Shown: piece by piece, positions 23,053 through 32,263 of the stretch | Numbering within the stretch: the stretch's first letter is position 1 | Layout: each line of letters opens with the position of its first letter | Assembly (NCBI GenBank): GCA_002898675.1 | Contig: BEHW01000005.1 | Span: 1 to 35,924 of the forward strand | Reading direction: 5' to 3' | Source of the DNA: a bacterium HR20 | Lineage (GTDB): Bacteria > Bacteroidota > Ignavibacteria > Kapaibacteriales > NICIL-2 | DNA length: 35,924 bases | The notes under the pieces: generated by a model | What the model was told of the DNA's origin: nothing | Database searches by the model: none | What the model saw: only the letters and a program-made list of their open reading frames with translations | Program-made: the position numbers and the translations under genes

Positions 23053-24030
23053 CTACTGGCCAAGCAATGCCCCGACTGCGTGCGCAACCGACTGGGGTGG
23101 AATTGCACTAATCGGCGAGCTGGCAAGCACGATCACGCGTTCTCCCAGCGGCCGCCAGCGCGCTGGACTTTGCGCAGGAGGTTCGGATGGATAAAGCCCC
23201 ACGACGGCTCGACCCAACGCAGCAGCGATGTGCAGCACACCGGTCGAATTTGCCACAACGATAGCAGCCCGATCGAGCACCGCAATGAGCTGCGAGAGCT
23301 GGAGCCTCCCGCAGAGGTTGACTGCCGATGGCACAGCCTCGGCAATTGCAGCGCAGAGTCCGGCTTCCAAGATCGTTCCTGTCACAACGATTCGGACGTG
23401 GGGATGCTGGCGAGCCAGCATCACCGCCAACGCAGGGAAGTTCTCCCACCGTGGCGCAGAGCCACGCCCCCCTGGATGCAGCACAAGGAACGGCTCCTCG
23501 ACTCCAGCACCGGTAAGGATTGCCGAGACTTCCGAGCGTACCGATTCGGGAATACGCGGGCGGAGTAGCTCAACGCGGTATCGCTTGCCGGTGATGTATT
23601 CGAGCATGCGGACGTTGTACTCGGCCTCGTGGTACTCCGCCGTATGGCGGTGGTCGGGGATACGCACGGAGTAGAGCGGACTCCACCACCGATAGCGCGT
23701 CCCAACGCGGAGCGGCACGCGTGCGCACCATGCCTGCCAGGCTTCGCCGGCTCGCGCTCGCGGGAAAAAGAGTGCATCGAATCGCTCGTGCTGGAGCAAG
23801 CGTTCCAGGGGCGTTCGGTCAACAAAGTAGCAGCGATCAACGTCCGGCGCCCACTCGACGAGCGGGGCAGTGCGACTATGCGCGATGAGGGCAATTGTTG
23901 CCGATGGGAACTCCTGGCGTAGCGCGTTCACCAGCGGGAGCGTCAGCACCATATCGCCCAAGTGATCGGTGCGCACAACACCGATCGTGCGTGCCTCTGC
24001 AAGGATGCGCCGTGCATGCTCTCGGCGCAT
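23053..24030 (-). CDS. Glycosyltransferase family 9 (ADP-heptose:LPS heptosyltransferase-like)
   Basis: 325 residues, typical for the family. The N-terminal Rossmann domain has VVRTDHLGDMVLTLPLVNAL at about 18-37, the signature of GT9 enzymes. The C-terminal domain has LVLHPGGRGSAPRWENFPAL and AAIVVANSTGVLHIAAALG, which hold the nucleotide-sugar pocket. GT9 members add heptose to lipid A-Kdo or to growing LPS core on the inner face of the inner membrane. Together with rfaE2 nearby this supports a heptose-containing LPS, although acceptor and sugar specificity cannot be read from sequence. The gene starts five bases after miaB's stop, so they probably share a transcript. 166 bp without recognisable signals separate it from the sensor kinase downstream. 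Confidence 0.88.
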   Translation of the reverse strand: MRREHARRILAEARTIGVVRTDHLGDMVLTLPLVNALRQEFPSATIALIAHSRTAPLVEWAPDVDRCYFVDRTPLERLLQHERFDALFFPRARAGEAWQAWCARVPLRVGTRYRWWSPLYSVRIPDHRHTAEYHEAEYNVRMLEYITGKRYRVELLRPRIPESVRSEVSAILTGAGVEEPFLVLHPGGRGSAPRWENFPALAVMLARQHPHVRIVVTGTILEAGLCAAIAEAVPSAVNLCGRLQLSQLIAVLDRAAIVVANSTGVLHIAAALGRAVVGLYPSEPPAQSPARWRPLGERVIVLASSPISAIPPQSVAHAVGALLGQ

Positions 24031-24035
24031 GGCGC

Positions 24036-25427
<1,392 letters not shown>

Positions 25428-25457
25428 TGCACTCTGGCTCGGAAATTCGACGTACCG

Positions 25458-25465
25458 CAAACTTA
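25458..25465 (-). promoter_or_regulatory. Candidate -7 element upstream of miaB
   Basis: TAAGTTTG on the minus strand, identical to the -7 element of the fibre operon, 31 bases upstream of the miaB ATG. The -33 position lacks TTTG, so it may be a weak or activator-dependent promoter or chance. Confidence 0.35.
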
Positions 25466-25510
25466 CCGCAGCCGAATCAGCAGAACGCTCATCGGGACAT
25501 GCGCACCGGA

Positions 25511-26326
25511 CTACTGCTTATCGCGCCGTGCAAGGGAGAGCGTTAGCATCCACGCAGCTAAACGCATTCCGCCGCTGGACGAAAGGTCCGTAAGCGGAAG
25601 CTGGTACTGCAGACCTGGTCGAAGCCGCCACTGCTCCCCCAGTGGAATGCTCGATTCGAGCCGGAATACCGCTGCAACCTGGAAGCGCTGCAGTCCGAGC
25701 AGCTCGCCATCGCGCACCGTCGCCGATGTTCCACCGCCGGGCATCTGCAACGCGACAACCTCCCCATTCGGCAAGCGGACGGTATTATCCACAAGCGACT
25801 TCGTATGAGTTGCATTTGCAGTGAGCACAGCTGCGACATTTGCGCCAACACTGGCTGCGATGACTTCGCTTGGAATGGGAACAACTCGCACGTACGGCTG
25901 TGCCCACAGCGCAAACGTCGAGAACGTCATCTCTTGGCGGAATTCAACGGGGACGTCCCGGTAGCTCTGATTGCCATCGGCACTTGTGAAGGTGAGTGCT
26001 TCCTGTTGGCGGTAGCGTGCAACCACGGAGCGGTAGTCACCCCCTGCACTCAAGCCAAACCGAACGACCGATGCTTCGGTTGCTGGCAATTCGTAGAACA
26101 CTCCCGCCATGATTCCGCTCCCACTTCCGCCGGTGAACGGTGGGCAGTTGCACGTATCGAGGTATTGCCCTTGCTGAACGACCAATGGGACACCAACGAT
26201 AACGCCAGGGTAGTCGTAGAGCGTGATCTCCGGTGCAATCGGCGATGCCTGTCCGTGCCGCACAATTTGCGCCGATACACTGCAGGTAAGGAGCAACGCA
26301 CTGCCAACAATCCAACGAACTGCCAT
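25511..26326 (-). CDS. Putative outer-membrane beta-barrel protein
   Basis: 271 residues. Signal peptide about 1-19 (MAVRWIVGSALLLTCSVSA). The mature chain has alternating strand patterns and turns typical of a small outer-membrane barrel (IMAGVFYELPAT, VVRFGLSAGGDYRSVVARYR, FALWAQPYVRVVPI, WRLRPGLQYQLPLTDL). A CNCPPFTGGSGSG stretch near residue 60 holds two close cysteines. No family was recognised with certainty. The frame is open for a further 400 codons upstream, but that part only mirrors the RsmB-like gene. The ATG at 26326 has a GGAGAT ribosome site (26331-26336) directly before it. It is divergent from the RsmB-like gene. Confidence 0.75.
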   Translation of the reverse strand: MAVRWIVGSALLLTCSVSAQIVRHGQASPIAPEITLYDYPGVIVGVPLVVQQGQYLDTCNCPPFTGGSGSGIMAGVFYELPATEASVVRFGLSAGGDYRSVVARYRQQEALTFTSADGNQSYRDVPVEFRQEMTFSTFALWAQPYVRVVPIPSEVIAASVGANVAAVLTANATHTKSLVDNTVRLPNGEVVALQMPGGGTSATVRDGELLGLQRFQVAAVFRLESSIPLGEQWRLRPGLQYQLPLTDLSSSGGMRLAAWMLTLSLARRDKQ

Positions 26327-26440
26327 GACGATCTCCACGAAGTAGAAGAGCCTTCGATGCTTACCACTGCTTGTGCGCAATCGAAAATAGTGCACGGTGT
26401 ATTTTGGCACACCTGAACACAAGCCACCGCAGAAGACGAG

Positions 26441-27829
26441 ATGGACTCCCAACCATTGAGTAGCCAGATCGCCCCGCCCATTGCCGAGGGCACGCCACTG
26501 TTCGAGCAAGAGGGCGTGCGCAGCGTTGCAGTCCGGACGCTCTTGCGCATTGCCAGCACCGCGCTCGACGCCGAGCGGCTTGTCCGCGACGAACTGGCTG
26601 CTCATCCTGAGTGGAATGACTTCGATCGAGCACTCTACCAAGAGCTGGTCTTCGGGACCTTGCGGATGCGCGCCAAACTCGACTGGGTGCTCACCGGATT
26701 CTACCACGGAGAATTCCCCAAGTGCATGCCAGCTGTCCAGGAGACTCTTCGAGTAGCGCTCTACCAAATTTTGATGATCTCGAAAGTCCCGCCACAGGCT
26801 GCCATCGAAAGTGCTGGCCGGTTGCTTGCGCGCATCAAAGGCGAAGCATATGCCGCAAAGCTTGTTGGCGTCCTGCGGGCAATTACTAGCAACGTCGCTG
26901 GAATTCGTTATCCACCACGTGAGCAGCTGGCGCTGCACTTTGCAGTTGTGTACTCCCACCCGATGTGGCTTGTCGAGCGCTGGTTGGAGCGATACGGCGA
27001 AGAAGTCACCGAGCAAATGCTCGCCGCCAATCTCGAGCGTGCACCACTGTACCTTGCCGCCAACCGCGTCCGCACTGAGGATCGCTTTCTGCCGGCATGG
27101 CTGGAGCAGCACAGCATCCCGTTCGAGATCTCGCCGCTGGCTCCACGGCTGGTGCGGACAAATCCGTTTTTGGAGTTCAGCGCTCTCCCAATCGCACGCG
27201 AAGGGCGCTGCTACGTATCTGACCCGATGTACGTTTCCGTAGCAGCACTCATAGAAGCATCGTTGCCCAGCCGCTTGCTCTACGCCTGCACGACCCCAAC
27301 GCTCGCGCTGCTCCCAGTGTGGGAGCTTGCAACCATCCGCTCCAGCGGCATCGCCATCCTTACTGAGCAGGGCGTCCTTCCTGGTTGGGTTGCTGGTGTA
27401 CAGCAGCAGTTGGGCTGGGTCCCGCTTGAGGTTCTCACGACCGAACGCGATGCCACGTTCGATGCCATCGCACTCGATGCACCCTCCAGCGGTATTGGAC
27501 TCTGGCGACGTAAGCCGGAAGGGAAATGGCGATTGGATTCGTGGGATCTCCACCGTGCAGCTCGACGCACTCGCGAGCTTTTTGAACGCGCGATTGCCAA
27601 TCTTGCTCCTGGCGGAATTGCTGTTGTTACTGTCGCATCATTCGAACCAATCGAAACAACGGGATTTGTCGAGTGGATCGCAACCACGCACCCAGAGCTT
27701 GAGCGCATCCCAGCCGATGAGCGAATCGTTTCCCCCTCCCTTATCCAAGCCGATGGGACGCTTCAATCGCTTCCACACAACCACCGCTGCGATTCGGTCT
27801 TTGTTGCACTCTTTCGAAGGCGGCCGTGA
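26441..27829 (+). CDS. RsmB-like protein lacking catalytic and SAM-binding residues
   Basis: 462 residues with the overall layout of RsmB, the 16S rRNA m5C967 methyltransferase: an N-terminal NusB-like helical RNA-binding domain (about 25-155, with FDRALYQELVFGTLRMRAKLD) and a C-terminal Rossmann domain. Key motifs are changed. The SAM loop normally reading (D)xCAAPGGKT is YACTTPTLAL at 281-290. The PC-motif cysteine of DAPCSG is Ser349 (DAPSSG). The nucleophile cysteine of YSTCS is Ala399 (VTVAS). The surrounding RRKPEGKWR and GGIAVV contexts are kept, so the alignment is secure. Methyl transfer is therefore not expected. The frame is intact, with no stop or frameshift, arguing for a retained non-catalytic role, for example RNA binding. 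Its stop overlaps the GTG of the next gene. Confidence 0.85.
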   Translation: MDSQPLSSQIAPPIAEGTPLFEQEGVRSVAVRTLLRIASTALDAERLVRDELAAHPEWNDFDRALYQELVFGTLRMRAKLDWVLTGFYHGEFPKCMPAVQETLRVALYQILMISKVPPQAAIESAGRLLARIKGEAYAAKLVGVLRAITSNVAGIRYPPREQLALHFAVVYSHPMWLVERWLERYGEEVTEQMLAANLERAPLYLAANRVRTEDRFLPAWLEQHSIPFEISPLAPRLVRTNPFLEFSALPIAREGRCYVSDPMYVSVAALIEASLPSRLLYACTTPTLALLPVWELATIRSSGIAILTEQGVLPGWVAGVQQQLGWVPLEVLTTERDATFDAIALDAPSSGIGLWRRKPEGKWRLDSWDLHRAARRTRELFERAIANLAPGGIAVVTVASFEPIETTGFVEWIATTHPELERIPADERIVSPSLIQADGTLQSLPHNHRCDSVFVALFRRRP

Positions 27830-30450
27830 AGCTGGTACTTGTTTTTGTGCTCATTGCTACTGCTACGGCACAACAAACGACTCCGCAGTGGAAGGAAGCA
27901 CACCCTTATGAGCGCTGGCAGTGGGATTGCCGCCGGCTTGGAAACCCACAAACGGGGAGAGTACCGCCCGACGCCGCAATTCGAGATGCAGCATTTGCTC
28001 GGCGTCTGCTCGCTGCCACACCATCGAAGATGGCGCCACTAACAACAGTCCAACCGATCGGACCGACGAATGTCGCAGGGCGAACGCGAGCGCTGGCGTT
28101 CGATCGGCGTTCGGCGCAGGTAATCATGACCGGCGGGGTCACTGGCGGTATCTGGCGAAGCATTGATGGTGGAAGTACGTGGGTGCGGATGACACCACCG
28201 ACACTGGTACCTGCTGTCTCCTGTATCGTGCAGAGCGTGCAGAATCCCGACACATGGTACGCCGGCACTGGCGAGGGGCTTTCAACAACCGAGCGCCGGA
28301 CATCCACTCTGCTGCGAACGATTGGGACTGGCACGGGCATCTATCGCTCCACGGACAATGGCGCACACTGGCACTCGATTTCGCCGCCCATCACCGGGCA
28401 GCCGAATGCTCTCCCAACACAAGCGTGGCAGATCGTTTGGCGGCTCGCAGTAGCAGCGCACGACACAGGCGAGCTGCTCTATGCCGCTTGCTACGGAGGC
28501 ATCTACGCCTGGGATGGCGCGCGCTGGCATCTCGAACTCGGCGATACCGCAAGCCCAGCGTTCTGCACCGAGATAATCGCCGTCGGCGATAGACTCTACG
28601 CCGCAATCGGTGTACGGGATGATGGCACTGTACCGTCGCAGTACGGAATCTTCGTCCGTTCGCTCCGCGGCGGCGGATGGCGCCAAATCACACCAGCGGG
28701 GTTTCCTCCCGCAGCACGTCGGATCGTCCTGGCAGCGTCGGCGGATGGTTCGGCGCTCTATGTGTTCACCCAAACGCCGCGTTCCTGGAGCGCGCGCTAT
28801 TCGAGCTTTGCGTCGCAGCACACGCTGTGGCTGTATCAACCCGCGACCGACTCGTGGGTAGATCGCTCCGCATGGCTCAATGGTTTGAAAAACCCGCAGC
28901 AATCGCCACTTGAGACACTCGGCGGCTATTGCATGGCACTGGCGGTGCATCCCCAGAATCCGAATGTGGTGTACGTCGGCAGCACTGATGTTTTTCTCTC
29001 GCTCGATGGATGCGTTGCTTCGGCAATTCACCTCGGGGGCTATCCTTACCGCGTCGAATCCGGCTCGTTGCACCCAGACGTCCACGCACTCGTGTTTCCC
29101 CCCAACAGTCCAGGGCAGCTCTATGCGGCAACCGATGGCGGCATTTACCGTACCACAATGCCGCTGGCAACCAATGGAGCCTGGTGGGAAGCGCTCAACG
29201 ATGGCTTGACCACAACGCAAGCCTACCACGTCGCGCTCAACCGTGCAGTGCCAGCAAGCCGCTTTGTCATCGCAGGATTCCAGGACAACAGCAACTGGTA
29301 CACATCCAGCGCTACGTACGGCGAACCCTGGAGCTTTGCCTACGGCGGCGATGGCTGCCGCGTCCTGGTTGCAGAACAAGGCAAGCTCATCGTTGCATCC
29401 TCGCAGTTCGGCAGCGTGTATGCACTCGACGAGAGGATCAATCTGCTTTCGATGCCTTCTCCACCGCGCAGTGGCAGCGCATTCGTCACCGAAGTCGCCT
29501 ACGATGAATCGCTCCACGCGGTGATCCTTGCGCTCGATAACGCGCTCTATCGGCTTGGATATGCCAATGGCTCCTTCGACCCTGCGTGGATGCAAGCTGC
29601 GGTGATTCCCCGCCCGGACCTGATCACAACACTTGCGGTGCGTGATGGGATTGCGTTGGCTGGGACTGCAGACGGGCGGCTGTATCGGTGCAACCTCACA
29701 ACCGGTCAGGTTGAGCAGTTTACTGCTGCACCAATCCCGGCGGATGCGTTCATCGCTGCAATTGATTGGGACGAAGCCGATCCGCGCCGTATCATCGTGA
29801 CGATCTCGAACTACACCCTCCCCAGCATCCTTGCAACATGGGATGGTGGCGCCACCTGGCAATGGGTTGGTGGATCGCTCGACGAAGATTCGAGCGGCTG
29901 GGGGCCATCGGTACGGGTTGTGCACTCGATTGTGCAGAATGGCAAGCGGCTCTACGTTGCGGGCACAAGCATTGGCGCATTTGTTGCCGACTCGCTCTCG
30001 GCGCAGACAGCATGGCAACCACTGGGACTAACGACCCTGGGTGTGCTCCCCGTCGAAGCAATTGATGTTCGCTCCAGTGATGGGCTGACCGTACTTGGCA
30101 CACACGGCGGCGGAATCTTTCTGTGTACGCTTCGGGCTGGCGAGCTCGGTGCAGATTCTCAGCAACCTTCACCGAGCGATTTCCTTGTGGAAAGCCCGAT
30201 TCCCACTCCCACGACGGACTATGCACTTATTCGCGTTCACCTGCCGCACGGCGGCGGTGCACTCCTCCTCGAACTCTACGATGCACTCGGGCGAAAGCTT
30301 TCCGAGCAGAGACAACAACCAAGCCAAGCGGGTGTCGTTCCGTTCCTGTTGGCACCGACGGATCTTGGAGAACTCCCGGCAGGGACGTACATTTACCGCG
30401 TCCTGTGGGAGAATCGCAAAGCCAGCGGAGTGCTCATCAAAGTGCGGTAA
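27826..30450 (+). CDS. Secreted Asp-box (BNR/sortilin-like) propeller protein with T9SS tail
   Basis: 874 residues starting with GTG at 27826, which overlaps the TGA of the RsmB-like gene (GTGA). The signal peptide is short (MKLVLVFVLIATATAQ). The body is a large beta-propeller of the sialidase/Vps10 type with Asp-box motifs such as SIDGGSTWVRM, STDNGAHWHSI and TWDGGATWQWV, plus GGVTGGIWRS, ALAVHPQNPNVVYVGS and LYAATDGGIYRT, as in xyloglucanase- and VPS10-like secreted proteins. No glycosidase catalytic residues could be assigned. Residues about 790-874 form a T9SS sorting tail (ALLLELYDALGRKLSEQ, LPAGTYIYRVLW). It is probably exported and surface-attached or released. Ligand unknown. A strong hairpin follows its stop. 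Confidence 0.85.
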   Translation: MKLVLVFVLIATATAQQTTPQWKEAHPYERWQWDCRRLGNPQTGRVPPDAAIRDAAFARRLLAATPSKMAPLTTVQPIGPTNVAGRTRALAFDRRSAQVIMTGGVTGGIWRSIDGGSTWVRMTPPTLVPAVSCIVQSVQNPDTWYAGTGEGLSTTERRTSTLLRTIGTGTGIYRSTDNGAHWHSISPPITGQPNALPTQAWQIVWRLAVAAHDTGELLYAACYGGIYAWDGARWHLELGDTASPAFCTEIIAVGDRLYAAIGVRDDGTVPSQYGIFVRSLRGGGWRQITPAGFPPAARRIVLAASADGSALYVFTQTPRSWSARYSSFASQHTLWLYQPATDSWVDRSAWLNGLKNPQQSPLETLGGYCMALAVHPQNPNVVYVGSTDVFLSLDGCVASAIHLGGYPYRVESGSLHPDVHALVFPPNSPGQLYAATDGGIYRTTMPLATNGAWWEALNDGLTTTQAYHVALNRAVPASRFVIAGFQDNSNWYTSSATYGEPWSFAYGGDGCRVLVAEQGKLIVASSQFGSVYALDERINLLSMPSPPRSGSAFVTEVAYDESLHAVILALDNALYRLGYANGSFDPAWMQAAVIPRPDLITTLAVRDGIALAGTADGRLYRCNLTTGQVEQFTAAPIPADAFIAAIDWDEADPRRIIVTISNYTLPSILATWDGGATWQWVGGSLDEDSSGWGPSVRVVHSIVQNGKRLYVAGTSIGAFVADSLSAQTAWQPLGLTTLGVLPVEAIDVRSSDGLTVLGTHGGGIFLCTLRAGELGADSQQPSPSDFLVESPIPTPTTDYALIRVHLPHGGGALLLELYDALGRKLSEQRQQPSQAGVVPFLLAPTDLGELPAGTYIYRVLWENRKASGVLIKVR

Positions 30451-30453
30451 CAA

Positions 30454-30493
30454 GTAGGGCAGGCGTTGCTTACTGTGCGTACGCCTGCCCTAC
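30454..30493. terminator. Long perfect hairpin between convergent genes
   Basis: GTAGGGCAGGCGT and its exact complement ACGCCTGCCCTAC form a 13-bp stem around a 14-base loop, starting three bases after the propeller gene's stop and 22 bp before the htrA stop. Neither strand has a real T-run, so it may be a Rho-assisted terminator, a transcript 3'-end protector or a dispersed palindromic repeat. Confidence 0.6.
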
Positions 30494-30515
30494 AGCGTTG
30501 GGGTGCGTTGCGACG

Positions 30516-32117
30516 TCAGTTTGTGCTCGAGGGGATCCGCAGGGAAACGACCTGCTTACCTTCTTGGGATTTGACTTCCAGCATGACCACATCGCCGGGC
30601 TTTTTGCTTGCGATCACCGAGCGAAGCTGTCCTGGCGAATCCACAGGCTTACGATCCACACTCACAATGACCGAGTTGGGCGTCAGTCCACGCATGTATG
30701 CCTCGCTGTAGCGCTCAACCTTGGTCACCTCGACACCGCTTGCAACATCGAGTTTGTCCTTGGTTTCAGCGCGGAGCGGTGCGACAGAAAAGCCGAGATC
30801 ATCGAAGCGCACTGGGCCTTTGCTATCGGAGGTTTCGCCTGGGCTGGGCTCGGAAGATTTATCCGCTGCGGCTACCGATTCATCGCGCGCTTCGAGCCGA
30901 ACTTCCTTGACAAGCTCTTTTCCATCGCGCCAGATACGGAGCTTGACTTTATCCCCCGGTCGGTACCGGAGAAGCAGCGTCTGCAACTGATTCGGTGAAT
31001 TGACCGGCATGCCATCGAGCTCCAAAATCACATCCTGCGTTTTCAAACCTGCCTTATCTGCAGGCGAATGCTTGAGGATATCGTTGACGATGACTCCTTG
31101 CACGTTCGAAAGCCCAAGGCCTTTTGCGTCGGTATCATCCACGGCGCGAATCGTAACGCCAATGTACGCGCGGTTGACTTTGCCGTAGTTGATCAAGTCG
31201 AGCGCGACTTTGCGCACGATGTCCACTGGAATGGCAAATCCGTAGCCGGCGAAGTAGCCCGTTCCGCTCGCGATCGCTGTGTTGATGCCAATGAGCTTGC
31301 CATCAAGCGTGAACAAGCCACCGCCGCTGTTGCCAGGGTTGATTGCAGCATCGGTTTGGATGTAGTTTTCAATCGCGAACTGTCCGCGATTGAGCCCCAT
31401 GCCGCCTCGACCAACCGCGCTGATGATGCCCGCAGTCACCGTTGAATTGAGCATCACGAGCGGATTGCCAACAGCGATCACCCACTCGCCGATCTTGATA
31501 TCCTCGCTCGTGCCGAGGTATGCGACGGGGAGATCCTTGGCGTCAATCTTGATGACCGCAACATCCGTGAGTGAATCACGCCCGACGAGCTTTGCGGTGA
31601 ACTCTCGCTTATCGCTGAGACGGACTCTGATGCCACCATCGGGAGTCGCTCCTGCAATGACGTGGTTGTTCGTGACGATATAACCATCGCTTGTGATGAT
31701 AACCCCCGAGCCTTGTCCGATTGGGACGTTCCGCTTGCGCTTGCCATTGTCGGTATCTTCTTGGCTCCGTTCACGGGGACGGAAGGGTCGGAAGAAATCT
31801 TCGTCATCCCACGGACTAAAAAAGCGGAAGAAATCATCGGGCGTTGGTTCGCTCCGCTCTTTGCTGAGAACCTCGATGTACACCACCGTCGGCTGAACAG
31901 CGTTTGCGGCTGCAACGAACGCATCGTTGAGCGCACGGACGTTATCGGGGACTTTGACAGGCGGTTGCTTGGCACCGATGTCCCGGACACTCTGCCCAAA
32001 AAGCTGAGCCATCGGTATGCTCGACAGCTCAGCCACAAGGAGAATGCCTGCTACGACGCCGATACCGATGAGTGCTGCAGCACGAAGGAGCTGGCTCCGC
32101 TTTATTGTGGCGTTCAT
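30516..32117 (-). CDS. degP: DegP/HtrA-type periplasmic serine protease with two PDZ domains
   Basis: 533 residues. One N-terminal membrane segment or signal (about 10-30) is followed by a trypsin-like domain with the complete triad His152 (VTNNHVI), Asp185 (SLTDVAVIKI) and Ser264 (PGNSGGGLF). PDZ1 covers about 312-405 (AYIGVTIRAV, AGLKTQDVILELDG) and PDZ2 about 445-533 (SEAYMRGLTPNSVIVSVDRK). Residues 90-130 form an acidic-aromatic loop (DDFFRFFSPWDDEDFFRPF), the long LA-type loop common in DegP-like proteins. It degrades or refolds misfolded envelope proteins, which fits a locus rich in outer-membrane and T9SS cargo proteins. The ATG at 32117 is preferred over a GTG 27 bases upstream. No ribosome site is strong at either. 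Confidence 0.94.
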   Translation of the reverse strand: MNATIKRSQLLRAAALIGIGVVAGILLVAELSSIPMAQLFGQSVRDIGAKQPPVKVPDNVRALNDAFVAAANAVQPTVVYIEVLSKERSEPTPDDFFRFFSPWDDEDFFRPFRPRERSQEDTDNGKRKRNVPIGQGSGVIITSDGYIVTNNHVIAGATPDGGIRVRLSDKREFTAKLVGRDSLTDVAVIKIDAKDLPVAYLGTSEDIKIGEWVIAVGNPLVMLNSTVTAGIISAVGRGGMGLNRGQFAIENYIQTDAAINPGNSGGGLFTLDGKLIGINTAIASGTGYFAGYGFAIPVDIVRKVALDLINYGKVNRAYIGVTIRAVDDTDAKGLGLSNVQGVIVNDILKHSPADKAGLKTQDVILELDGMPVNSPNQLQTLLLRYRPGDKVKLRIWRDGKELVKEVRLEARDESVAAADKSSEPSPGETSDSKGPVRFDDLGFSVAPLRAETKDKLDVASGVEVTKVERYSEAYMRGLTPNSVIVSVDRKPVDSPGQLRSVIASKKPGDVVMLEVKSQEGKQVVSLRIPSSTN

Positions 32118-32200
32118 TGCACATTGGATGAAAAGGTGGGACACGCTCTTAAAATCTGAGGCAAAAGACGAATGGAGCAGCCCCCTTGTTGTCAGAAAGC

Positions 32201-32236
32201 AGCGTGCCCCTTCCCCGCACGGGGGAGGGGCACGCT
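32201..32236 (-). terminator. GC-rich hairpin after the giant T9SS cargo gene
   Basis: A 16-bp stem (AGCGTGCCCCTTCCCC with its complement, one mismatch) around a four-base loop, 27 bp past the stop of the IgGFc/ASH gene on the minus strand. The downstream tail GCTTTCTG is only weakly T-rich. It separates that gene from htrA, which is read in the same direction. Confidence 0.7.
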
Positions 32237-32263
32237 CACTACGCTTGGCGTTGCAGCGCGCGA

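Noticed and set aside
22887..23126. 80-residue N-terminal extension of the large sensor kinase
   Set aside because: Arg-rich, overlaps the GT9 gene, and a good GGAAGGA ribosome site precedes the ATG at 22886.
26371..26407. TTG plus TATTTTGG as a promoter of the RsmB-like gene
   Set aside because: The -7 element is imperfect and the 26-base spacer is outside the 19-21 range.
26327..27553. Long minus-strand extension of the outer-membrane protein frame
   Set aside because: It mirrors the RsmB-like gene codon for codon, has no signal or domain content, and the true start with signal peptide and ribosome site is at 26326.
28282..30018. 578-residue minus-strand open frame inside the propeller gene
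   Set aside because: Cys/Arg-rich composition without domains; it is the antisense shadow of the Asp-box protein, which has a signal peptide and T9SS tail.
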